A stretch of DNA of 39,608 nucleotides from an uncultured Caulobacter sp. (GTDB lineage: Bacteria; Pseudomonadota; Alphaproteobacteria; Caulobacterales; Caulobacteraceae). Location: assembly GCF_937900395.1 (NCBI RefSeq), contig NZ_CALCDX010000099.1, forward strand, positions 1-39,608. Direction: 5' to 3'. Below are positions 14,165 through 25,979 of the stretch, one piece after another. The notes under the pieces were generated by a model. That model made no database searches, was not told the origin of the DNA, and worked only from the letters and a program-made list of their open reading frames with translations. Position 1 is the first letter of the stretch. The number at the start of each line of letters is the position of its first letter. Made by a program: the position numbers and the translations under genes.

Positions 14165-15640
14165 ATGACGATGAAGGGTGGGGTGGCCAGCCAGGACTTC
14201 TCGGCGGCGATCGCGGCGGCTTGCGAGCCCGCGACGGCCGTCTGGTCTAAGGTGTGCGTGGCGTTGAAACGTGAGCTGGGCGACGCGGCCTTCGGGTCCT
14301 GGATCGCGCCCGCCGTTCTGCGCGAGGCCGCCGCTGGTGACATCGTCCTGGTGACTCCGACGGGCATCGCCCGCGATTGGATCCGTCGCAGCGCCTGGCG
14401 CCGCATTGGCGAGCTGTGGGCCGCCAACGACGCGACCGGTCGTCGCATCGATCTGAAGTCGCGTCTGGAGTTCGAGGCCCTGGCCGGCGCCTATGTCGAG
14501 GCCGCCGCCAAGCCGGCCGCCGTCGCCGAGCCGTTCGAGATCGTGCTGCCGGTGTCGACCGACGCCCCCGCCGTGGCCCCAACCAGCGCCAAGTCGCCCC
14601 GCACCCAGGGGCTGCAAGAACGCTTCACCTTCGAGACCTTCGTCCCGGGTCCGGCCAACGAGTTCGCCCACGCCGTGGCGCGCCGGATCGCCAACTGGGC
14701 CGACGGCCACTTCAATCCCGTGCTGTTCCACGGCCCCTACGGCTTCGGCAAGACCCACCTCTTGAACGCTCTGGCCTGGGAAGCCATGCGCAACGCGCCG
14801 GAAAAGCGCGTGGTCTATCTGACCGCCGAGCGCTTCCTGTCGACGTTCGTGCGCGCCGTGATGGATCGCCAGACGGCGGCCTTCAAGGAAGAGCTGCGCG
14901 CCGCCGACCTGCTGATCATCGACGACGTCCACTTCATCGCCGGCAAGCAGTCGACCCAGGAAGAGCTGTTCCACACCCTGACCGCCCTGGTCGAGGAAGG
15001 CCGCCGCGTCGTGTTCTCGGCCGACCGTCCCCCGTCGGCCATGACCGAGATGGACGCCCACCTGCGCTCGCACCTGTCGGCGGGCCTGGTCTGCGGCCTG
15101 GAGCCGGCCGACCGTTCGCTGCGCTTAGGGATCCTGGAGCGCAAGATCCAGACCCTGTCGGCCGCCCATGGCTTCGAGCCGACCATGCGTCCGGACGTGC
15201 TGCAGTTCCTGGCCGACCGTTTCACCGACAGCGTCCGTGAGCTGGAAGGCGCCCTGAACACCCTGTCGGCCCGCGCCGGGGAAGGGCTGTCGCGCATGAC
15301 CCTCGACGAGGTCCAGGCGATCCTGCGTCCGCACCTGCGGTCGGGCGAAAAGCGCATCACCATCGACGACATCCAGAAGGCCACCGCCGAGCACTACGGC
15401 ATGAAGCAGGCCGACCTGCTCAGCGAGCGCCGCAACCGCGCCGTGGCCCGTCCGCGCCAGGCCGCCATGTGGCTGGCCAAGCAGCTGACGACCCGCTCGC
15501 TGCCGGACATCGGCCGTCGCTTCGGCGGTCGCGACCACACCACGGTCCTGCACGCCGTGCGCCGCATCGAGGCGCTGCGTGCCGAGGACAGCGCGCTCAG
15601 CCAAGACCTGGAGACCATAACGCGCAAGCTGCGCGGCTGA
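14165..15640 (+). CDS. dnaA: Chromosomal replication initiator DnaA
   Basis: 491 residues. Domain I is at 1-90 (VWSKVCVALKRELGDAAFGS), a short Ala/Pro-rich domain II at about 110-145, then the AAA+ core. The core holds Walker A GPYGFGKTH (about 190), Walker B LLIIDDVHFIAGKQ (about 249) and the sensor/arginine-finger region SHLSAGLVCGLEPADRSLRL. The DNA-binding domain IV contains GRRFGGRDHTTVLHAVRRIE. It binds DnaA boxes and opens the origin in an ATP-dependent way, and is also a transcription factor in Caulobacter. The start MTMKGGVASQDF matches the C. crescentus protein as I remember it; an in-frame ATG at 14130 would add 12 residues. A terminator follows at 15686. Confidence 0.98.
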   Translation: MTMKGGVASQDFSAAIAAACEPATAVWSKVCVALKRELGDAAFGSWIAPAVLREAAAGDIVLVTPTGIARDWIRRSAWRRIGELWAANDATGRRIDLKSRLEFEALAGAYVEAAAKPAAVAEPFEIVLPVSTDAPAVAPTSAKSPRTQGLQERFTFETFVPGPANEFAHAVARRIANWADGHFNPVLFHGPYGFGKTHLLNALAWEAMRNAPEKRVVYLTAERFLSTFVRAVMDRQTAAFKEELRAADLLIIDDVHFIAGKQSTQEELFHTLTALVEEGRRVVFSADRPPSAMTEMDAHLRSHLSAGLVCGLEPADRSLRLGILERKIQTLSAAHGFEPTMRPDVLQFLADRFTDSVRELEGALNTLSARAGEGLSRMTLDEVQAILRPHLRSGEKRITIDDIQKATAEHYGMKQADLLSERRNRAVARPRQAAMWLAKQLTTRSLPDIGRRFGGRDHTTVLHAVRRIEALRAEDSALSQDLETITRKLRG

Positions 15641-15685
15641 TCCGGGCGACGCCGGGACCGCGGTTTCCGGCATCGATATCAAGAG

Positions 15686-15712
15686 GGCCGCTCCGCAAGG
15701 GGCGGCCTTTTT
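15686..15712 (+). terminator. Intrinsic terminator after dnaA
   Basis: GGCCGCTCC (15686-15694) pairs with GGGGCGGCC (15699-15707) around GCAA, followed by TTTTT. It lies between dnaA and the convergent alkB-like gene. Confidence 0.88.
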
Positions 15713-15719
15713 GCTGGGG

Positions 15720-16331
15720 TCAGCGCGCCCGCCTCAGGGTCAGGTTGATCCGGCCGCCGCCGGGAACCAGGCTGGACGAGCCGGGCAGGATGCGGTCGAC
15801 GCCGTGAAAGGCCAGGCGCGCGGGGCCGGAAAGCCGGCAGACGTCGCCAGAGCTCAAGCGCAGGCTCCGGGTCGGGTCCTTGCGGCTGGTCCCGCCGATC
15901 CGAAACACCGCCGTGTCGCCCAGCGAGACCGATAGCACCGGAAAGCGCGGGTCAGCCTCGTCTCGGTCCTGGTGCAGGCCCATTCGAGCGTCGCCGCGAT
16001 AGAGATTGACCAGGCACGAGTCCGGCGGCGTCTCGGGATCGCCCAGCCGCGCCCACAGATCGCGCAGCGCGTCGGGCATCGCCGGCCAGGGCTGATCCGT
16101 TCCCGGATGGCGGTCGGCGTAGCGATAGCCGGTCCGGTCGCTGACCCAACCCAGCGGCCCGAACGCCGTCATGGCCGCGCTCATCGCCTTGCCCTGCGGC
16201 GTCTCGTACTGGGCGAACGGCGCCGTCTGGGCGGCCTCCAGGATGGTGGCGACCAACGCCCTCTGGGTTTCGAGGTCCAGGAGGCTGGGCCAGAGGTCGA
16301 ACCCCGGCGTGACGGACAGCGGCTGCAACAT
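15720..16331 (-). CDS. alkB: AlkB-type DNA repair dioxygenase
   Basis: 203 residues of the 2-oxoglutarate/Fe(II) dioxygenase fold: AFGPLGWVSDRTGYRYADRH, then LVNLYRGDARMGLHQDRDEA with the HxD iron ligands, VLSVSLGDTAVFRIGG, the distal His in RLAFHGVDRILPG, and GGRINLTLRRAR with the oxoglutarate-binding arginines. It demethylates N1-methyladenine and N3-methylcytosine in DNA. The length and motif order match E. coli AlkB (216 residues). Convergent with dnaA and divergent from pepN. AlkB at this position agrees with my memory of the C. crescentus gene order. Confidence 0.94.
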   Translation of the reverse strand: MLQPLSVTPGFDLWPSLLDLETQRALVATILEAAQTAPFAQYETPQGKAMSAAMTAFGPLGWVSDRTGYRYADRHPGTDQPWPAMPDALRDLWARLGDPETPPDSCLVNLYRGDARMGLHQDRDEADPRFPVLSVSLGDTAVFRIGGTSRKDPTRSLRLSSGDVCRLSGPARLAFHGVDRILPGSSSLVPGGGRINLTLRRAR

Positions 16332-16424
16332 TACGGATTATTAACGCGCGACGCAGGGGCGGAAGGTGTTGGTTTGCGCCGCCGGCTGAGGGGGCCGGAT
16401 GAAATTTCCAATCTGGAAGCCAAC

Positions 16425-19073
16425 ATGCGTCGTCTCTTGTCCTCTGCGGCCGCGGCCGTGATCCTTTTGGCCGCGGGAGGCGCTTCCGCCGCCGCCCCGG
16501 TCGCGACCGCTGGCTCGAAGGGCGCGACCTTCGCCACCGTCACCACCCAGCTGCCGCGCAACGTGCGGCCCTCGCACTATGATCTGGCCTTCACCCCCGA
16601 CGCCGACAAGCTGAGCTTCAGGGCGCGGGTGAAGATTTCGATCGAGGTGGTCGAGCCGACCAGCACGGTGACCTTGCAAGCCGCCGATCTGACCTTCGAC
16701 AAGGCCGAGATCGCGGGTGTGGGCGCGGCCAAGGTCAAGGTCGATGAAGAGGCCCAGACGGCCAGCTTCACGTTCGCCAAGCCGCTCCCCAAGGGCAAGT
16801 ACGTCCTGTCGATCGATTACGCGGGCAAGATCTACACCCAGGCCGCGGGCCTGTTCGCCCTCGACTACGAGACCGAGACCGGCAAGAAGCGGGCGCTCTA
16901 CACCCAGTTCGAGAACTCGGACGCCCGCCGCTTCATCCCGTCGTGGGACGAGCCCTTCTACAAGGCCACCTACAGCGTCGAGGCGACGATCCCGACCGGC
17001 CAGATGGCGCTGGGCAACATGCCGATCGCCTCGTCCAAGGACATTGGCGGCGGCAAGACCGTCGTGAGGTTCGCGACCTCGCCGAAGATGTCGACCTACC
17101 TGCTGTTCTTCGGCCTGGGTGAGTTCGACCGCGCCTCGGTCAAGGCGGCCGGCGTCGACGTCGGCGTCGTGACCAAGAAGGGCGACACCCCGAAAGCCGA
17201 GTTCGCCCTGAAGTCGGCCGCCAAGATCCTGCCCTGGTACAACGACTATTTCGGCACGCCCTATCCGCTGCCGGTGCTCGACAACATCGCCGCCCCCGGC
17301 CAGAGCCAGTTCTTCAGCGCCATGGAAAACTGGGGCGCGATCTTCTACTTCGAGTACGCGATGCTGCTGGATCCGAAGATCTCGACCGAGCGGGACAAGC
17401 AGAACGTCTTCACGACCGTCGCGCACGAGATGGCTCACCAGTGGTTCGGCGACCTGGTCACCATGGCCTGGTGGGATGACCTGTGGCTGAACGAGGGCTT
17501 CGCCTCGTGGATGGAAGGCCGAGCCACCGAGCACTTCCACCCCGAGTGGAACTCCGCGCTCGCCGCCGTCGGCGGCCGGGAATACGCCATGAGCCTGGAC
17601 GCCCTGCAGACTACGCACCCGGTCGTCCAGCACGTCGAGACGGTCGAGCAGGCCAGCCAGGCCTTCGACGGCATCACCTATCAGAAGGGCGAGGCCGTCA
17701 TCCGCATGCTGGAAGGCTATGTCGGCCACGACGCCTGGCGTGACGGCGTGCGCGCCTACATGAAGCAGCACGCCCATGGCAACACGGTCAGCGACGACCT
17801 GTGGCAGGCCGTCGAGACGGCGGCCAAGAAGCCGATCAAGGCGATCGCCCACGACTTCACCCTGCAGCCCGGCGTGCCGCTGATCACCGTCGACAGCGCG
17901 ACCTGCGCGGCCGGCAACACCACCCTGTCCCTGACTCAGGGTGAGTTCAGCAAGGACATGCCGAACAAGAAGCCGCTCCTGTGGCGCACGCCGGTGACCG
18001 TGAAGGCGCTGGGCGGCGGCGAGGCCAAGACCCTGGTCACCGGCGGCAAGGGCTCGGTGACGGTCCAGGGCTGTGGCCCGGTCGTCGTCAACGCCGGCCA
18101 AAACGGCTACTTCCGCGTTCAGTACGGCCCCGAGCGCTTCTCGGGCATTGTCGCCAACTTCGCGAAGCTGCCGTCGATCGACCAGCTGGGCGTGATGAGC
18201 GACGCCTGGTCGATGGGCCTGGCCGGCTATCAGCCCGCCACCGACTTCCTCGACCTGGCCAAGGCCACGCCGGCCGACGCCGACCCGCAGGTGCTGTCCA
18301 AGATCGCCGGCGTCTATTCGACCATCGACGCCTACTATGAAGGCATGCCGGCCGAGCGCGCCGCGTTCCGCAAGCTGGCGATCGCCAAGCTGCGTCCGCT
18401 GCTGGCCGCGGTCGGCTGGACCGCCAAGGCCGGCGAGCCGGACAACATCGCCATCCTGCGCGCCAACCTGATCGGGACGCTGGGCGGTCTGGGCGACGCC
18501 GAGGTGGCGGCCGAGGCCATCCGCCGCTTCAACGCCGACAAGACCGACCCCAGCGCCATCCCTGGTCCGCTGCGTAAGACGATCCTGAACGTGGTGGCCA
18601 GGCAGGCCGACGCGGCGACCTGGGACGCCATCCGCGCCCAGGCTCAGGCCGAGAAGACCCCACTGGTCAAGTCGCAGCTCTACATGCTGCTGGCCTCCAC
18701 CGAGGACGAAGCTCTGGCCAAGAAGGCTCTGGAGCTGGCCCTGACGTCCGAGCCCGGCGAAACCCTGTCCAGCAACATGATTTCGCGCGTCGCCGGCGAG
18801 TTCCCGGACATGACCTTTGACTGGGCCGTGGCCAACAAGGACGCCGTCAACGCCAAGGTCGACTCCAGCTCGCGCACCCGGTTCATCCCGGGCCTGGGCT
18901 CGGGCTCGTCGAACCCGGCCATGGCCGACAAGATCAAGGCCTACGCCGCGGCCAATCTGGCCGAGGGCTCGCGCAAGGAAGCCGAAAAGGCGGCCGCCTC
19001 GGTGCTGAACCGCGCCAAGATCCGCCAGGATCGCCTGCCGGCCATCACCGCCTGGGTCGCCAAGGCCGGCTAG
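16425..19073 (+). CDS. Exported M1-family aminopeptidase
   Basis: 882 residues. A signal peptide (MRRLLSSAAAAVILLAAGGA, cleaved after SAA) is followed by the M1 N-terminal beta domain. The catalytic domain carries the exopeptidase motif SAMENWG and zinc site HEMAHQWFGDLVTMAWWDDL, with the third ligand Glu in LNEGFASWME (HExxH-18-E spacing; His 334/338, Glu 357). The C-terminal 350 residues form the helical ERAP1_C-like domain. It removes N-terminal amino acids from peptides, here probably in the periplasm. The start is the ATG at 16425 that begins the signal peptide; the frame is open far upstream but antisense to alkB. A terminator lies at 19107. Confidence 0.94.
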   Translation: MRRLLSSAAAAVILLAAGGASAAAPVATAGSKGATFATVTTQLPRNVRPSHYDLAFTPDADKLSFRARVKISIEVVEPTSTVTLQAADLTFDKAEIAGVGAAKVKVDEEAQTASFTFAKPLPKGKYVLSIDYAGKIYTQAAGLFALDYETETGKKRALYTQFENSDARRFIPSWDEPFYKATYSVEATIPTGQMALGNMPIASSKDIGGGKTVVRFATSPKMSTYLLFFGLGEFDRASVKAAGVDVGVVTKKGDTPKAEFALKSAAKILPWYNDYFGTPYPLPVLDNIAAPGQSQFFSAMENWGAIFYFEYAMLLDPKISTERDKQNVFTTVAHEMAHQWFGDLVTMAWWDDLWLNEGFASWMEGRATEHFHPEWNSALAAVGGREYAMSLDALQTTHPVVQHVETVEQASQAFDGITYQKGEAVIRMLEGYVGHDAWRDGVRAYMKQHAHGNTVSDDLWQAVETAAKKPIKAIAHDFTLQPGVPLITVDSATCAAGNTTLSLTQGEFSKDMPNKKPLLWRTPVTVKALGGGEAKTLVTGGKGSVTVQGCGPVVVNAGQNGYFRVQYGPERFSGIVANFAKLPSIDQLGVMSDAWSMGLAGYQPATDFLDLAKATPADADPQVLSKIAGVYSTIDAYYEGMPAERAAFRKLAIAKLRPLLAAVGWTAKAGEPDNIAILRANLIGTLGGLGDAEVAAEAIRRFNADKTDPSAIPGPLRKTILNVVARQADAATWDAIRAQAQAEKTPLVKSQLYMLLASTEDEALAKKALELALTSEPGETLSSNMISRVAGEFPDMTFDWAVANKDAVNAKVDSSSRTRFIPGLGSGSSNPAMADKIKAYAAANLAEGSRKEAEKAAASVLNRAKIRQDRLPAITAWVAKAG

Positions 19074-19106
19074 CGACACAAGACCCTAAAAGTTCAAGAC
19101 TTTCAG

Positions 19107-19136
19107 TGGCCGCGCCCCTCGGGTGCGGCCATTTTT
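19107..19136 (+). terminator. Intrinsic terminator after the M1 aminopeptidase gene
   Basis: TGGCCGCGCCC (19107-19117) pairs with GGGTGCGGCCA (19121-19131) around CTC with one wobble, followed by TTTTT. Confidence 0.87.
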
Positions 19137-19181
19137 CTATCGCGATACGCCAGATTCCCCCTTGTCCCGAGGGGTTATGGT

Positions 19182-19209
19182 CTTGCACCCCGCTGGCTAT
19201 CCCCCATAT
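19182..19209 (+). promoter_or_regulatory. Sigma-32 (heat-shock) promoter of dnaK
   Basis: CTTGCA (19182-19187), 14-bp spacer, CCCCATAT (19202-19209). The -10 element matches the CCCCATnT consensus exactly and the -35 differs by one base from CTTGAA. The leader to the dnaK ATG would be about 190 nt. Downstream, TTGACG (19227) starts a perfect inverted repeat GTTGACG-GGCT-CGTCAAC (19226-19243) and may be part of a second promoter. The 19074-19406 gap holds the pepN-type gene terminator and these elements. Confidence 0.78.
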
Positions 19210-19406
19210 CCGGCTTCGAAGCGGGGTTGACGGGCTCGTCAACTTCGCACAACGCATTCTGCCCGTTCGGCTTTCGTCGGCCGGGCCAGGATGTGGAACG
19301 TAAACCCGAGAGAGTGCGAACCACGGGGACGGTACGAGAAAAACCGGGGCGCTTCTGAGAAGGCCCTTGTCACCGCCGTCCGCCTAAAGGAGCGACAGGT
19401 ACGAAG

Positions 19407-21305
<1,899 letters not shown>

Positions 21306-21320
21306 GCAGCCGATGCGCGC

Positions 21321-21355
21321 GCCGCGGAACCATCGCCACAAGATCGTTCCGCGGC
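21321..21355 (+). other. Perfect 10-bp stem-loop between dnaK and dnaJ
   Basis: GCCGCGGAAC (21321-21330) and GTTCCGCGGC (21346-21355) are perfect inverse complements with a 15-nt loop. No T-run follows, so it is not a standard terminator. It may adjust the dnaK:dnaJ ratio through mRNA processing or 3'-end protection. Confidence 0.6.
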
Positions 21356-21467
21356 CGCGACCTTCCGTCTCGGGACCTGACAGCGCCTTGCGCCGGGCCC
21401 TGGGTCATCCCACCTCTTCCTCCATCAACGCCACTTTCGTGGGCCTTTTGGGCGCCAGACGCTGACA

Positions 21468-22625
21468 ATGCGCGACTATTACGAAATTCTCGGCGTGACC
21501 CGGACCATCGACGAAGCTGGTCTGAAGTCCGCGTTCCGCAAGCTGGCGATGGAACACCACCCCGACCGCAATGGCGGCTGCGAGAACGCGGCCGGGCGGT
21601 TCAAAGAAATCAACGAAGCCTATTCGGTCCTGTCGGACCCCCAGAAACGCGCGGCCTATGACCGCTTCGGCCACGCCGGCGTCAACGGCCCGCAAGGCGG
21701 TCCGGGCGGGTTCGGCGGCCAGGGCTTCGACGCCAGCGACATCTTCAACGACGTCTTCGGCGACGTGTTTGGCGAGATGTTCGGCGGCGGTCGTCGCCAG
21801 TCGAACGGTCCCCAGCGCGGCCAGGACTTGCGCTACGACCTGGAGATCTCCCTCGAGCAGGCCTATGCGGGCGCCGAGGTCGAGATCACCGTTCCAGCCG
21901 CCATGACTTGCGAGACCTGCGAGGGCTCGGGCGCCAAGCCGGGCACCAGCCCCACCGTCTGCGGCACCTGCGGCGGCGCCGGCCGCGTTCGCGCCACCCA
22001 GGGCTTCTTCGCGGTCGAGCGCGGCTGTCCGCGCTGCGGCGGCTCGGGCCGTCTGGTGCTGGATCCCTGCGCGACCTGCAACGGCCACGGCCAGGTGCGC
22101 CGCGAGCGCGTCCTGTCGGTCCGTATCCCGGCCGGCGTCGACGACGGCGCCCGCATTCGCCTGGCGGGCGAGGGCGACGCCGGCGCGCGCGGCGGCCCGC
22201 GCGGCGACCTCTACATCTTCCTGTCGGTGACCCCGCACGAACTGTTCGAGCGCGACGGTCTGGACCTGCTGTGCACCGTGCCGGTGCCGATGACCACGGC
22301 CGCCCTGGGCGGCGAGATCGACGCGCCCTGCCTGCTGGGCGGCGAGAACTGCGACGGCAATTGTAAGATCAAGGTCCAGGTGCCCGAAGGCGCCCAGACC
22401 GGCAAGACCGTCCGCCTCAAGGGCAAGGGCATGCCGTCCCTGCGCAGCCGCCAGCGCGGCGACCTGGTGGTCGAGCTGTTCGTCGAGACCCCGACCCACC
22501 TCTCCGCCCGTCAGAAAGAGCTGATGCGCGAGCTGGCGGGCCTGTGCGGCGAGAAGCAGAACCCCAAGTCCGCCAACTTCGTCGGCAAGGCCAAGCGCTT
22601 CTGGGAAGAGGTCACGGGCAGCTAG
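21468..22625 (+). CDS. dnaJ: Hsp40 co-chaperone DnaJ
   Basis: 385 residues. The J domain (1-70) has MRDYYEILGVTRTIDEAG and the HPD motif in MEHHPDRNGG. A Gly/Phe-rich region follows (about 75-115). The zinc domain has four CxxCxGxG motifs: CETCEGSG, CGTCGGAG, CPRCGGSG and CATCNGHG. The C-terminal domain is complete. It delivers clients to DnaK and stimulates its ATPase. Same strand as dnaK, probably one heat-shock operon. The stop overlaps by 4 bp the stop of the convergent gene. Confidence 0.98.
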   Translation: MRDYYEILGVTRTIDEAGLKSAFRKLAMEHHPDRNGGCENAAGRFKEINEAYSVLSDPQKRAAYDRFGHAGVNGPQGGPGGFGGQGFDASDIFNDVFGDVFGEMFGGGRRQSNGPQRGQDLRYDLEISLEQAYAGAEVEITVPAAMTCETCEGSGAKPGTSPTVCGTCGGAGRVRATQGFFAVERGCPRCGGSGRLVLDPCATCNGHGQVRRERVLSVRIPAGVDDGARIRLAGEGDAGARGGPRGDLYIFLSVTPHELFERDGLDLLCTVPVPMTTAALGGEIDAPCLLGGENCDGNCKIKVQVPEGAQTGKTVRLKGKGMPSLRSRQRGDLVVELFVETPTHLSARQKELMRELAGLCGEKQNPKSANFVGKAKRFWEEVTGS

Positions 22626-23161
22626 GGCGTTTTCGCGGAGCCCTTCTTGGTCGCGCTGACATGGTAGCGACCTAGGGCCAAGACGATGAAGGCCAGCAGG
22701 GCGGTCGCTACGATCGAGACAATCAGGCCGCCCTGCATAAGAAGCCGTGCGTCGCTGCCATCGGACCGGAACGTCATCCTTGGTTCGGTAACCTGGAAGA
22801 CCAGCGGCACGGTCACTTCGCCCGGATTCGCGCGCAGATCATCCGGCGGGATCATCCGGAACTTTGGCGCTAGGTGTAGCGCAGCTTCGCCGAAAAACTC
22901 CCCCTTGGGCGTTTCGCTGTCGATCCGGCAACCGGAAAGTCGCCCGTCAGCCTTCACCTGACAGGTCATCTTCACCTTGCCCGGAATGTCATGACGGGCG
23001 GCGTGAGCGGGGTAAAATTCCGACATGTCGTCCGCTGACGGCTTCTCCAGCCAGTCGGGCCGGTACGGGCCCATGACCGCGGGACGAGGCGGAAGCGGAT
23101 GAGGCGAGGCGCTCATGGCCGCAGCTCGACCTTCGGCTGATGCGTCGTCAAGCACCATCAC
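22622..23161 (-). CDS. TonB C-terminal-domain protein with a C-terminal membrane segment
   Basis: Up to 179 residues. The middle (about 60-130) resembles the TonB C-terminal domain: GKVKMTCQVKADGRLSGCRI, ETPKGEFFGEAALHLAPKFR and VPLVFQVTEP. A single hydrophobic helix follows near the end (GGLIVSIVATALLAFIVLAL), then a basic tail. There is no N-terminal signal or anchor, so the order is the reverse of ordinary TonB. The start is uncertain: GTG 23161, ATG 23158 and ATG 23116 are all in frame and none has a clear ribosome-binding site. Function unknown; the fold assignment is moderately sure. Convergent with dnaJ, divergent from mutS. Confidence 0.68.
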   Translation of the reverse strand: MMVLDDASAEGRAAAMSASPHPLPPRPAVMGPYRPDWLEKPSADDMSEFYPAHAARHDIPGKVKMTCQVKADGRLSGCRIDSETPKGEFFGEAALHLAPKFRMIPPDDLRANPGEVTVPLVFQVTEPRMTFRSDGSDARLLMQGGLIVSIVATALLAFIVLALGRYHVSATKKGSAKTP

Positions 23162-23243
23162 CAGCGCTGCCGACCGTCCATCCCCGGAAAACCTTAACGC
23201 CGCCCCTTAACGGGAGTCGCGACGCTCTGTAGTTTCCTGGGCG

Positions 23244-25958
<2,715 letters not shown>

Positions 25959-25979
25959 CGGGTAGACCATATAACCAAC

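Noticed and set aside
16341..19079. A 912-codon minus-strand open frame
   Set aside because: It is the complement of the M1 aminopeptidase gene; high GC in third positions leaves few stops on the opposite strand.
23194..23210. TTAA-N9-TTAA upstream of mutS as a CtrA box
   Set aside because: CtrA sites need a 7-bp spacing; this one has 9.
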